In this document: positions 21,199-32,831 of the stretch, in pieces
Numbering within the stretch: position 1 is the stretch's first letter
Layout: the number at the start of each line of letters is the position of its first letter
Source of the DNA: Protopterus annectens
Lineage: Eukaryota > Chordata > Ceratodontiformes > Protopteridae
Direction of reading: 5' to 3'
DNA: 64,000 nucleotides
NCBI RefSeq assembly: GCF_019279795.1
Contig: NC_056734.1
Location: 2,547,565-2,611,564 of the forward strand
Translations under genes and position numbers: made by a program
The notes under the pieces: generated by a model
Told to the model about the DNA's origin: nothing
The model's database searches: none
Seen by the model: only the letters and a program-made list of their open reading frames with translations

Positions 21199-23255
21199 TG
21201 TGATGCCTGCGCCCTAGCTCAGCAATCAAGGAGCCTCAATCCTCACCACTAACACCAGAGAGGGCATCTCATATGAGAGGAAAGGATAAAAAATACATAC
21301 AGTAAAGTACAATTTCCCTTAAGTGCACACAGAGATCACAGTCAGTCTGGGGCTGGTTGCTACCCTGCTCTCCAGGTCCCCAATAAGACTCCCCACTGGC
21401 ACAGCTATACGGTCCAGATCTCAGCCTAGCTAGCAAGCTAACCTCCAGTACCCTTTCTGTCCATCCAGTGCTTCATGTCCCTGCCCACGTAGCTGACACA
21501 CTTTGAGATAAGTATTTATACAACTTCACAGACACTCCTGGGAAAGGCTGACACAGATTCTCCAGCTGTGCCCCTTTACACAGACTATACGGTAGTAATT
21601 ACTGCTACCACCAGCTAATATTTATCAACTACTAAAAGGCCCTTAAAAGGGTATCCAGATATTACAGTGCAATATCATTATCCAATTGGTAAGTGTGACT
21701 AAGCAATCTTAAGGCTTATTAGAGTGGCTTTGTACAATAAACTTTATAAATATGCAATGCACTCTAGAGCTTAACTTAACTTAACTCTACACAAACCAGC
21801 CATAGTTGAAAAGGGTTTAAAAATATTTAATAATAAATACTAAAAACACAAGACAATGCTACTACACCATAGTGCCACTCAAGAGTTTAGAGATCACACA
21901 GAAACCTAAAATAATTCCGCAGTACAATTCTGACATAACAGAAAAACACTTAGTCTAAACGTTATAGTCCTAGCTATTTCTACAAGAAAACATACTTCTA
22001 AAGTAACTTACTTACATAGAGCAAGGCAGTGCTGAGTTGAATAGTCAGACAGAAATTGCTTAATAATCTCTGGTTCTTATTGTTTAAATTGAAACTGCAG
22101 TTCTGATAAAACATTACATCATTTGTTTACACTTTCCTGGTTCCCAAGCCACAGAAACTACAATTACATTATTTTACACTTAGAGCAATAAAGGACATTC
22201 CACATATAAATTCTGGTCATTAACTTTAGCCTTAAAACAATATACAGGTGCTTTCTCCAGACTCATCGACTCCAAATTCCAACTTCAAAGGACATACAAA
22301 ACATAATTTTAATTTATTTATTTATTTATTTATTTGCAGTTGGTTTACCAGGATAGTCTATTGGGCCAAGATGAACCCGTTTTCAATGGAGTCCTGGGGA
22401 GAAAAGCTCCAGAAACAAGGTTACATAGTTTTAGATATATAATACAATATTAACAAACAAATTACACAGTTAGAGCATCATACTGGTGATGACTGTTACA
22501 GTTAGTACATACTATAGAAGTGATTCAGAGTGCATTATTTACAGAATTCAAACTGCAGTATTTACAGAATTGTACAGATTACTGTTTGTAGATGGTACAT
22601 AGTATAAAAGTGATTCATATTGCAGCATTTATAGAATTATACAGATTACTGTTCAAACGCACATAATCAATGGAACATTACTGGTGGTACCTACTATAAA
22701 AGTAATTCATGTTTCAGTATTTACACATTAAGAGTATATCTTTCAAGTGACATTACTGATGAAATCGCCTAGGCATTTTGAGTTAGGTTGCTAGGTAAGG
22801 GATACAAAAATGATTTTGATTTGAGATTATGCAGCTAGTTAAAGGATGCAAGTTACTACAATATTAGAGGCAGATACAAGGAAGCTTATTAGCAGGAGGA
22901 GGAAGGAAGTAAGGTGGTCTTGAATTATGAAGGGTGGGTGCAAGAGCATTGAATTATGAAGGGTGGGTGCAAGAGCATTCCCACTGGGTTAGTAGATGAG
23001 AGTAAAGAGATTTTTTGAATGTAAAGTTGTTGAAGGTGGTTGAAAGTGGTCAAAGAACATTTGAAATGCTTGGCTTAGTTTTCCTTACAGCAGATGGCAA
23101 TGTTGCTACAATCTTGAAGTTCACATTTACAGTGTTTTCTTTCATTTAAGAAACAAGCCTGTATTTTACATTTATATTTACAAATGCCAGAATTATGTAT
23201 CAAATTCTATTTGGCTAGGCTGGCAGCCTTCACCCCTTCTCTACTAGTCTTCACA
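21199..23255 (-). repeat. 5' LTR of the Gmr1-type element, carrying an insertion
   Basis: The upstream LTR is 2,057 bp because a 735-bp segment (22,316-23,050) sits in it. Removing that leaves about 1,322 bp, close to the 1,303 bp of the partner. On the minus strand it starts TGTGAAGAC and ends GGCATCACA, next to the candidate primer site and the gag leader (20,980-21,198). It would have carried the promoter, now split by the insertion. Confidence 0.9.
22316..23050 (-). mobile_element. 735-bp repeat inserted in the LTR
   Basis: The comparison LTR reads TAATTTCAAAGAAC without interruption, which defines both edges. The left edge is (ATTT)n, which on the minus strand is an (AAAT)n tail, as in a SINE or LINE read rightward-to-leftward. 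Next to it GGTTTACCAGGATAG resembles the start of the segment at 38,613. Inside are a ~91-bp tandem repeat (units at 22,505, 22,595, 22,687) and an exact 29-bp direct duplication at 22,923-22,980. No target duplication is visible. Family unknown. Confidence 0.6.
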
Positions 23256-23260
23256 GGATT

Positions 23261-24110
23261 GAAGAACATTACTGTAAGAAAAAAGAGGAGAAAGACAGAT
23301 GTTGACTACATAACTCAAGCTATGGATTTACAACACCAGCTGGATAAGAATTTGATACACAGTGAAAACAGTAGGATTGATAAGACTAATAGTGATGAAG
23401 ATCTTTCCTTCTTAACAATTGATAGAGCAGATATTACTGTATTAGAAGCTGAAGAGTCTTCAGAGCTAGCCAGTAAAGATATTCTTGTAACTGGAGATTC
23501 AATTATTAGAGGAACTGATACGTATATTTGCAAACATGATAATGAACATGGAATAGTGTTATGCTTGCCAGGAGTGAAAACAGAAGATGTGAGACAAGCT
23601 TTACAACACCTTAATGTAAGGGTGTATGGATCTGTTTTTATTCATGCTGGTATACCCGCAAGGATTCTCTGTCAGTAGGGAACTTACAGCCCTCTTAGAC
23701 AGGATTGCTTGTACTTTATTTTTCACAAATCAAATATAGAAATGATAGGTCACTGTGAATGAAAAGATTTTTGGGGGCAAATACCTACAGTCTGCATGTC
23801 CTCCCCGCAGCTGAGTGGCGTTCGAAAGACATGCGTGAATGGGCATGCCTTCGTTGAAGGTTGGATGTTGTGCTGGCACCTCGGCACCATAAAAATCTAC
23901 TGCCAATCATTAGCAGACCAGAGTTCTGCTGTGGCAACCCCTAACCGGGAAAAGCCGAAAGAAGAAGAACACCCTACATGGAAAAAATGTCCTGTTTTAA
24001 AAAATGGAAATATGTAGAGCATCCAAGTCTTGCTTTGGGCACACATTTGTTCAGACAGGATGGTGTGCATTTGTCTATATAGGGGAAGAGAATTTTTACA
24101 GCAGATATTT
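23261..24110 (+). pseudogene. Element E ORF1 esterase part
   Basis: The frame resumes after the LTR element. It reaches ILVTGDSIIRGTD (block I with the nucleophile Ser of GDS, ~23,490-23,525), then VYGSVFIHAGIP, where a block III GxND would be expected but is degraded, and a stop at 23,678. After the RTE-tail insertion, LFRQDGVHLS (~24,045-24,078) gives block V with the Asp and His of an SGNH esterase. In CR1-type LINEs this domain is thought to act on lipids or esters; its role is unsettled. Broken by stops and an insertion. Confidence 0.65.
23780..23972 (+). mobile_element. RTE-type LINE 3' tail or RTE-mobilised SINE
   Basis: The segment contains GACCAGAGTTCTGCTGTGGC, AACCCCTAACCGGGAAAAGC and CGAAAGAAGAAGAA. 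I recognise this as the widespread vertebrate RTE-type 3' terminus, ending in a GAA-rich tail. It splits the esterase frame of element E between blocks I and V. Confidence 0.6.
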
Positions 24111-24316
24111 TGCAATATTTGACAAACACTAGGCAGGATTTTTGCCATGTCGAACATTTAACAGCCCACAGATAGTAACATTTGGACATGTAACATCTGA
24201 TGGTTGTTAATGCTAGGCACATTAATAATAAAGTTTTATTTTATTGGAAAATGTGCTACATTCCCACAATATTGATGTTGTTATTGTTATTGTTTGTGAA
24301 ATGTTGTTAAAGAACA

Positions 24317-25033
24317 ATGACTGGAAACCAGTTCTGTCACGGTATAAATGTTTTTACTGTAACAGACATTTTAATAAAAAAATCAGTTGGAGGTGTTATG
24401 ATAGGGATTAAAGATAGCTATGCCACCTGTGTTTATTACTTGTTCAATGAAAACACCAGCACTATAGACTGTGTAACTGTGACAATAAAGACAACCCTGG
24501 AACATATAACAGTTGTTGGAGTGTATAGACCACCAAAGTCAAGTGCAGATGGCCTAGAGGAATTCATACATTTCTTGCATGAAACACAGGAGGGAAGAAT
24601 AATATTAGTTGGGGACTTAAATTTACCAGAAACAGACTGGAATAACATTGATTCCACAACATTTGTAAGGAAATTATTCACAGCGCATATTCAGGAACAA
24701 CAATTACTTCAGATTGTAAAAAAAACTACCAGGGGGCAGAACATACTAGACACTGTATGTGTTCCCAAAGAAATTACTGTGACTTCAAGTCAAGTTTTAC
24801 CACCATTGATGTGCGGTGATCATGGGGTTATAAAGATTAATTTGTTGTTAGATAATTCTGCCAAACTGAAATCTAAGAAAATGCACAGAAGGTTAATTAC
24901 AGACTATATGGAAGCAAAACAGTCACTCTGTAATACTAACTGGAGTGAGGTGTTCAGTGGAAAAACTGCAGCTAGAATATGGAAAGTTTTGAAAGAGAAA
25001 TTGTTTAAGTGCAAAAAATCAGAAAATGTTTAA
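24317..25033 (+). pseudogene. Element E ORF2 endonuclease domain
   Basis: A 238-codon frame matches the AP-like endonuclease of CR1-type LINEs. It has VGGVMIGIKDSY, TVVGVYRPPKSS, VGDLNLPETDWNN (the GDxN catalytic box), then TRGQNILDTVC and a late CGDHGVIKI box, where SDH is more usual, keeping Asp and His. The N-terminal Asn- and Glu-bearing motifs lie upstream of the frame and are not clear. The frame stops at 25,033, before the RT. Confidence 0.8.
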
Positions 25034-25262
25034 CATCAGGATCTAGGCATACAACATCAGGTGGACATATTTCCGTAATAACAAGATATCTGATTAAGGT
25101 AAGAGACAAAAAATATATGAAATGGATGAGAGGTTGAACTACAACTTTGGAAACTGAAATAAACAAGCTGGACAAACAGATTAAGCTTAGTGTGAGACAA
25201 GATCAGGAAAAATCTGAAGAAAATTTACATGAAGATATTGAGCATAAAAGGAAACATAAGAT

Positions 25263-26954
25263 GTGGAAGGAGTAAAGACAAACAAATTGATAAACTGTAT
25301 GCAGTCTAAAATTTATTTTCAGACACAACAGATTATAGATATATTTACAAAATCTTATGCAAAGCAGTTTGGCTCCACAAAAGGTGTGTTAAGTTGTGCT
25401 AGTGACATACAAGTAACCCCAGATACTGGAATCAAATTAGATTATATTGAAAGAGAACTGCACAAACTGGATCCAAACAAAGCACAGGGAGGAGACTGAA
25501 TTAGTTACAATGACTTGAGAACACTTCAGCAAGAACTTACAGTACCATTATATCTATTATTTACTAGGTCATATAAATATGTGAAAATTCCTCAAGACTG
25601 ACACATGCGCTTATAAAACCCGTTTTTTTAGGGGAGTAGGACAAACCCAGAGTCATATGAACCCTTAATTCTACCTTCATGTTGTGGAAAAATAATGGAG
25701 AAGGTAATATTGGATAAGTTATTGTCAGAACTGGATAGGTTGGGACTTGAAACCATATATCAGCATGCATATGTTGAAAACAGATCTATTATCACCTGTA
25801 ACATCATGTTCTATAACAATATAATAACAGCTATGAATGAAAATTGTGCTGTGATGTACTTTACATAGATTTACCTTCAGCATTTGACAGGGTCATACAC
25901 ATAACACTGATCAATAAATTAGTACAACTAGGTATTGATGTACTCTTGATACGATGGATAGCTGCATGGCTTACAAATGGGACATGGCAAGTTATCATAC
26001 AGCAACTGGACAGGCAAAATCCTTGGTTACAGTCAGGGTGTCCCACACAGCTCTGTCCTAGGCCCTTACTTGTTTAGATTGTATCTTCCAGACCTAACTT
26101 TTTCATCTGAGGTGTTCTACAGTCTATATGCAGACATCCTGAAATTAGGTAACCTGATTACATGTGTTACAGATAAGAATAACTTGACTAAAATTGACCA
26201 TTTGGGCACAGGATAATAATATGCTGATAAATACATAAAAAAACTAAGCCTATGAGATTTGGTAGGCATAAAGTGAAAAGTGAATATTTAATACAGAACA
26301 CAGTGATTGAAACTGTAGACTCATTTAAGGCATATGGGTAGATTCAGTTATGAGTTATTCTAATCATATCAACCAATTGGTTAATGATAGTTATAGAACT
26401 ATAGGGTGTATAAAAAGATTTATAAAGTCTAGGAAATCAAAAATAATAAGTCATTGTTTGTTAGTTACATTAGACCCAAACTTGAGTATGGAATAACAGT
26501 ATGGAAACCCTATAAGAAAATAATCAAGAGTAAACAAGAAAGAGTACAGTGGAAATATACCAAGGGTATCCATGGACGTGAACCTTTAACTTATTATGAA
26601 AGACTAAAATATCTGAACTTGTACAGTGTCTCTTACAGATATCTAAGAGGAGATCTTATTCAGGTATATAGGGCATTTAGTGACAACTACCTCTGGGAAT
26701 GTTTGGGGTTAACAAAAAGTACTAGAGAATCATCAGATAATCTATGCAGACAATTCTATAGGAATGAACAGTGTACTAATTGGTTATCTGACAGAGCTGA
26801 TGCTTGGAACAGACTACCAAATTACATTAAAGCAAGTACTAGTTTAGATATTTTAAGAACAGCCTGGATACTTATTATGGGAACAAGTGTTTTGGTATAT
26901 TGGCAAGCTAGAAGAGCATTAATGCTTGTGCTTGAAATATTTCTATGCATGTAA
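25263..26954 (+). pseudogene. Element E ORF2 reverse transcriptase, multiply broken
   Basis: Successive frames give LDPNKAQGGD (25,263-25,499), MEKVILDKLLSELDRLGLE (~25,700), VLYIDLPSAFDRVIHI (motif A, ~25,857), then LYADILKLGNLI. That last is the catalytic box, with the second Asp of YADD replaced. The C-terminal frame 26,454-26,954 has YIRPKLEYGITVWKPY, RGDLIQVYRAF and DAWNRLPNYIKAS, as in CR1 thumb regions. Several frameshifts separate these. The element appears to end near 26,954; I see no CCTATGAA tail. Confidence 0.75.
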
Positions 26955-27844
26955 CATTGAGAATGAAGTGCTGCTGTTCCTCTGTATCCATGACTTATAG
27001 CTGCTTGGGATGGAAGCTGCTGACCACCCTATTATGACAATGCTTGGTAAGATCTTGTCATAGATGTTAATGCTGTTGGTGGCCAGGACAGCACATACCA
27101 GCAGGGCAGATATTAGATCACCAGTATTATCCATGATGCAGAAAATTTACCATTTACAATGTTGGGACCAGCTACAGTGAGTCCCAAAACACAGAGACTA
27201 AATTACTGAAATAATGGTGGTCTTGGAGTTGGTATATATAAATTCAGGTATTCTGGGGGATGCAGGGGAGGCTTTGACCCCTGCAAAAATAAATTTTAAG
27301 GAAAAGAGTGATTTTTGTGATTCATCTTCTCCTGTGTTTTCAGTCTTTTTTTCAGCTTTTCAGCATTCAGCATTTCAATATACAGCCTGCAAAAAAAAAA
27401 AAACATGATGTTGACCTCGCACAACAGGGTAGGGCAAGGGGAGGTTGACTGGCACCTAAGCCACAACTGGTGGAGAAGTTTTTAGGGCCTCTGTTTGAGA
27501 GAACAGGCTACTCACAATCCCAATGTGTGGTGTTAGACCTTAGAGCTGTGCTGCAGCTTATCCCCAAAACATCCATTGGCTATAACCCTAGTGTGCGTTA
27601 CTCTTCCTCTATTAAATCAGGAATAATTTCACTTATCCTTTTATTAGTGAACATGACTCTAATATTGTGTGCTTCCTGTACTTTAGGTACATTGAAGATA
27701 CAACTTCCAAGGATAACTGCTCAAGGTAGGCTTATATTACTCATAATTGCCACTATTCACCACTCTACTAAGTCTGCACTGGGAGTAAAGTACATGTGAT
27801 GGACTATACTTATACTGGGTCCTCTTCTTTGGTGTCTTCACAGG

Positions 27845-28396
27845 TGATTCTTTGCCTAGTTCCACCTCAGTGGAACTTCCATTGCCTGAGGTTGGAAAGA
27901 TGTCTAACTTTGACAGTGATCATGATGAATAGCTGGCATGGTCAGGGCGTACGTTGTCAGTGCAGGACAAAGGGAGTGTACAGACAGGATCCCCTACTCA
28001 GGCCATGGACACAACCTCTGTACCCGCTGATACCATCCCCAAAACACACATCAAACAAGAAGTTTAGTGCAGACTAAAGTTTAGAAGGTTAGTACAGATG
28101 CTTGCATTCAGGACAATGTGTCACCCCCTGGAGCCCAACCACCAGTATTTATCATGGGCCTCATAGGGTATGAGGGTATCCAAATGGGTGTGCATACTGG
28201 TACACACAGACAGCTTGAGTACCGCCCTTCCCCAGAACTGATTGTGCCCATGGGTGCAACCCAAGAGATATGCATGACAATCATGGAGGCACAGGCTAAC
28301 ACAACTTCAGCCTTTGGAGAGGTGATACAGATACTGCAGGGTGAGCAGGATGACCTGCAGGAGTGCATGTCCTGTATGTTTGATATTTTTGACTGA
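27845..28396 (+). pseudogene. Harbinger MYB-like protein, C-terminal exon relic
   Basis: After an acceptor-like CTTCACAG (27,834-27,842) a frame gives GDSLPSSTSVELPLPEVGK and SNFDSDHDE, then a stop. It continues with KGSVQTGSPTQAMDTTS. A second frame (28,118-28,396) ends in ELIVPMGATQEICMTIMEA and QILQGEQDDLQECMS, a helical tail like those closing Harbinger MYB-like proteins. It lies tail-to-tail with the transposase relic at 28,777-29,790, the usual Harbinger arrangement. No MYB domain is visible upstream, so the 5' part is missing or unrecognisable. Confidence 0.4.
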
Positions 28397-28776
28397 AATA
28401 ATTCCACACTGATACAAAGCAGGTCCACCCATCCTCATTTGCCATTGTACTATGTAACAGACATGGTTCATAGAACAACTACACCTTTGCCTGTATGAAT
28501 GGTAGTCAGCATGGATCTGGTTGGCTATGGTCACAGACATGCAGTGCCATCATGTCCACAGTGATATCAGTGCAGAAGTGCCTATGGGCAGGACAGAGTA
28601 CCCTTGAGGTCACGGTATTAGCTGCAGTGGCAGGTCTGGTAATAGATATTGCTCATGGGTCATGCAGCATACCCTTATCTGGCCAGAGCCATGGTACTAC
28701 CTGTGAAACTCCTGGTACAGGCAGCACAATCTAGCACTGAGTTTGTATGCATCACTTTTGCTATAGTGTATATGCT

Positions 28777-29790
28777 TTAGTGCAGGCTGAAGACCAGCTG
28801 CTGCCTCTTTGCCAGTGCAGTGACATATTGCTGCCATCTCCATCTAGCATGTTCATCCGCTATTGCTGGTTCCTGCACTGACTGTTCATCTGGCTCACCC
28901 TCTACTGCCTGGTGTGCTGCGAGATGCTTATCCTGCAACCTACCTCCCTGCTGCAACTGTTGCTTAATTATCATGTTGTGAAAAATTGCACACACTGTGA
29001 ACATTTTAGCACATGTGCACGGATCATACTGCAGGCTGAGTACTACAGGATAAATCCAGGCAGCAAAACTGTACTTTTCAGCAGCCCAAACACATGTTCC
29101 ACAATGACCTAAGTTTGCGATAGGGTATAGTTGTATCAGTGGTCTGTCACAGTCTGAGGATTTTAGAAGGGTGTCATCAAGAAGGACATATCCAGCATTG
29201 CCAATGGGATACACCTGGGGAAGCCATCCCTCACAAACCACTGATAAAGGTCATATCTGTGCCATATGTGGGAGTCACTGTTACTGCCTCGGTGGCCTGC
29301 AGACACATTTTGGATAATACCCTGTGTATTACAGACCATCTGGTAGTTGCTGAAGTGCTAGCCTTTAAAGCTCACATATCTTCTTCTCAGACCTCAAGGT
29401 GGGGCCTTTATTTCAATGTGGGTGCAGTCTTCGTCCTCCAACACTTCAAGGAAATGTGATTTATTACAGAAATCATGGTGTTGGCTCTCTCTTCTGTGGT
29501 ACATGGAAACCACATATCCTCCCCCACATGCTGAGGCATGGCATTGAGAAAATGATACAGTATTCTTGAGGCAGACACCTGAGATACTGCCACTGTGATC
29601 CTTGTTGGTTACTGAAAGGTTCCCATAGCTTGTATATGTAAAGCCACACATATCTTTGTATTCACTGGGATGGCTAATCCACAAGTCCCACAGACCTGCA
29701 CATAAGACAGACATATGTCTACCATCTCCTGTATGGTGTCCCCAGCCACACAATGCTGGTCTACAATGCCAGTGTCATAAAGACCATGAA
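28777..29790 (-). pseudogene. Harbinger (HARBI1-like) transposase relic
   Basis: Reading leftward, one frame gives VSASRILYHFLNAMPQHVGED and FPCTTEERANTMIS. A neighbouring frame gives EDCTHIEIKAPP, the DCTHxxIxxP box that bears the first catalytic Asp of PIF/Harbinger transposases. Later NAGYVLLDDTLL and CAIFHNMIIKQQL (28,777-29,241) match the GDxGY and C-terminal LHN regions. Many stops and shifts are present. The protein would cut and paste the transposon with DDE chemistry, helped by the MYB-like partner. The last ~50 residues are charged and may extend past the family core. Confidence 0.65.
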
Positions 29791-30186
29791 ATGTTAAGTT
29801 AGGTCAGACGATACAGTACCTCTGATAACAGCGACACACCACATTTGTTCACAGCAGCGATAATAGTCTGCTACATATACATGTTCACTAATGCTGCAGC
29901 AATCCCTAGCATATTACCATGCCTCCCCTGCATGTATACTATGATTCTGGTGCGTTCATTAACAGTGGTGCTCCTGCATCACATTACATGCTTTATATGT
30001 TTCTGAATCACTCCACCATCTTGGTTTTACCTCATTTACCATTAGCACATACTTCAAATAGTTAAGCTGCTTGTTCTCCATCGGTCATGCTGAGTGTGTT
30101 TATGAATCACACGCAGCCTGCATGTGGCTGCTTGTCATGCACAATTGCCTATTGCAGTGCCACGAATGTTTATGAATTACAGGGCA

Positions 30187-31261
30187 TATCTTAATTGGGA
30201 GAATAAAAATGATCGAACACTGCTGTACAGGCCTTCTGAAAGGTTATGTTATAGCATCAGTTGTCATATCTTTTCTTTTATTGAATATTGAGAGTGTGCC
30301 TTTATTTGCTATGGAAATTAGAGCTGATAATGCAGCATAACCTCATTATTGTGAATATTTATAAGGAAAAGCAAAGAACTGCATGAGTGTGGATAATATA
30401 TTTTGTACTACTTGAAGAATATTAAAATATTATTTATAAATGTCACTTCTCACATTCCTTAAGGGTGATTATTTGCAGGACTTTCTCCCATCACCATAAG
30501 TTTAGACAATTTTTACAGCTGATGCAATCAACTAATTATGTTCTATCTCTGTCAATGGATAGCAAACAGGATCTGGATGTCTGTTCCTGGGCCTTTCCTC
30601 ATATCACATAAAGGTCTTAAAGTATCCCCAGATATTGATAAAAGTTATATGAGCCTCTTCCAAAGCATATACTGTATTCTGCCAAAGCAGTCAGGATCTG
30701 GCATATGCCCACACACTTGAAACAATAAAAATGAGTCTTAGAAGGTTAGACTTTCACTACTGATCTGAAGACAAATTTACAAGTGTTTCTAACAATATAA
30801 ATATCCCTTCCATCTGGTTATTTGATTGTCTAATAAATGATTTTAGTGGAGGTAATTTAACAATTACCACTGTAAAAGGATTCACTCAGCAGACAATCCA
30901 CACAATTCAAACCTGCAACCATGAAGATATTGGTGATAAGCCCATAAAGGTAAATATAAAAGGAAAACTTCCCCTACTTCAGAAAAAAAGAAACACAGAA
31001 TCACTCAACAACAGAAAATTAAATATTTTACTTCTAACTCCTGTTAAAATATAAAGTTTTATTTTAACAGGATGTAGAAGTAAACCATTTCATTTTCTTG
31101 CTTGTTGCTAGTATTGCGACTGATACTTACTTCCAGTGGAACTGATGGCACGTAAACAACATATAGTCTATGATTATAAAATAGGAAGAAGGAAATGGTT
31201 AATTGTTTAATAGCACTGAGGCATGATTGGAAGAGGAGACCTAAATAAGCACAATCAGTCA
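30187..31261. other. Unassigned AT-rich stretch
   Basis: No gene or repeat family was recognised between the Harbinger relic and the L2/Rex1-like LINE. Confidence 0.5.
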
Positions 31262-31544
31262 CATGTACTCCCCTTCCTCTTTAACGTCTTCATTAATAAC
31301 TTCCACCAGTCCCTCTCCGATGCCACACTAATTCAATATGCTGATGATTCCACCATTATTTATACAGCAGACACCCCCTCCGACCTATTTCTCAAACCTC
31401 AGTTAGCCTTCTCTAATACTGAATCATGGATGCATAGTAATCACCTCACCTTAAATAGGTTCATAGGTAGGTACTAGGCTATTAGCCCTAGGGCCTATAC
31501 AAGCCTAGCCAAAAATGTACCCTGGCTTTCGCCATCCAAGAAAA

Positions 31545-32831
31545 TTATTTTCCTGTGCCCCTGTCAAGCAGAACCACAGAAGTGATCCCCGGGGTGAATT
31601 TCCTATTACCCATCCAATCATCAAGATTTTTCTTGAAGAGTGCTAATGAAGAGCTCTGTTTGACATCGATAAGTAGTCTGTTCCAAAGTATGGGAAGTCT
31701 CTGGGACAGGAATCGATCCCTCCAGCATGTTCTGTTTATTATGGTGACAAGGTTTAGGTCCCTAGAGCATGTAGCTCTGAGGGATTGGGATTTCTTTAAG
31801 TGGAGCATGTCCAACAGCTTTGGGTTTGACATAGCTTTGTATGTCAGGCAGAGATCGCCTCTGAGTAGGTGATATGCAACGCAGTAAACCTGGAGTTTTT
31901 TGAGACGGTCTGCGTAAGGCATCTGTTTGAGGCCAGTAATCCTCTTTGTGAGGTATTTTTGCGACCTTTCCAGTTGTTGTAGATGTCTTGTGAGGTACAT
32001 ACCAAAAGGGGCATTGAACTCTATAATGGGTCTAATGAGTGATGAGTAGAGGGAAACAATGACCTCTTTTTTTCTGGATGAGAAACCTTTTGTGATGAGG
32101 TGTGCCACATAGAAGTATTTCCTGACCACTTTGGTGATGTGATTATCAAAGGAGAGACTACTGTCCACCTGTGTCCCAAGTTCTCTTATCACACTTTCAG
32201 TGTTAAGTAGACTACCGCCTATGTGGTAGTTCATGGGTACAGAAGTTTTACCAAAGGGGATGACAATGCACTTTTTGGCATTGGGCTTGAGACCATGTCT
32301 TTGACACCAGGCATCTGTCTCAGTGAGGCCCTGTTGTAGGATGTCCATATCGTTAGGAGTTTCAATTATGGCTCCTAGTTTGCAGTCATCTGTGAATTTA
32401 GTTAGCCAAAGACCTTCTGTGTTAGCCTGTACTTCAGAGAAGTAGATACCAAACAGGAGAGGACCCAGGACTAAACCCTGTGGTACTCCACTTGTCACTG
32501 GTCTGAAGCCTGATTTAGAGTCTGCTACTTTCACAGTGTGGGTTCTTTCCATAAGCCAGTTGGCAACCCATCTTGTGACATAGGGATTTATACCTAGTTT
32601 AGTGAGTTTATCTATAATTCCAGAGTGGGGGATGGTGTTGAACGCCTTGGCGAGATCTAGATAGGCTGTGTGAACCACCTTACCCTCATCTATGGCTTTG
32701 GTGACTACTTCAAAGAAGTCTATCAGGTTTAGGAGACATGATCTGCCTTTTACAAACCCAAACTGTGTGGGGTCCAGTGTTTGGAGATCTCCAATGTCTT
32801 TGTTTATGAGTTCCATGATGATACATTCCAT
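31545..32831 (-). pseudogene. CR1 copy C reverse transcriptase, long open part
   Basis: A 428-codon frame covers most of the RT. It has QFGFVKGRSCLLNL, AYLDLAKAFNTIPHS (motif A with catalytic Asp), SGVPQGLVLGPLLFG, then FTDDCKLGAI, where the usual Ala of FADD is Thr but both aspartates are kept. The thumb runs to DRGTGK-stop. Upstream, RT residues NYRPISLTSLVCKAM-like continue in another frame to ~32,930, so a frameshift near 32,840 and others disconnect it from the endonuclease. It copies LINE RNA at a nicked target. Confidence 0.9.

Larger units (their letters stand above)
15289..23255 (-). mobile_element. Gmr1-type Ty3/gypsy LTR retrotransposon
   Basis: A 7,967-bp element bounded by TG...CA long terminal repeats and a perfect 5-bp target duplication, GGATT (15,284-15,288 and 23,256-23,260). 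On the minus strand the order is LTR, gag, protease remnant, integrase, reverse transcriptase, RNase H, polypurine tract, LTR. Integrase precedes RT, the reverse of ordinary Ty3/gypsy order and the hallmark of the Gmr1 lineage. Frameshifts break gag and pol, so it is not autonomous. Six differences in the first 60 aligned LTR bases show it is not young. Confidence 0.92.
14578..26954 (+). mobile_element. Divergent CR1-like LINE (element E), split by insertions
   Basis: Pieces of one LINE lie in order on the plus strand. ORF1 zinc region and basic region come first (14,578-15,283), then ORF1 esterase (23,261 to ~24,100), endonuclease (24,317-25,033) and reverse transcriptase (25,263-26,954). 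A Gmr1-type LTR element occupies 15,289-23,255, and an RTE-type tail lies at ~23,780-23,970. Protein wording differs clearly from copies A-D and F, so this is a separate family with the same ORF1/ORF2 plan. Both ends are approximate. Confidence 0.75.
27800..30186. mobile_element. PIF/Harbinger DNA transposon relic
   Basis: Opposed MYB-like and transposase remnants define the element. The right side ends in GAATGTTTATGAATTACAGG then GCA near 30,186, whose minus-strand reading TGCCCTGTAATTCATAAAC looks like a Harbinger end. A matching left terminus was not found, so the left limit is arbitrary. Confidence 0.5.

Noticed and set aside
26943..27134. Possible Harbinger transposase N-terminus (MDNTGDLISALLVC...)
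   Set aside because: It lies on the wrong side of the transposase relic for one element and has no further support.
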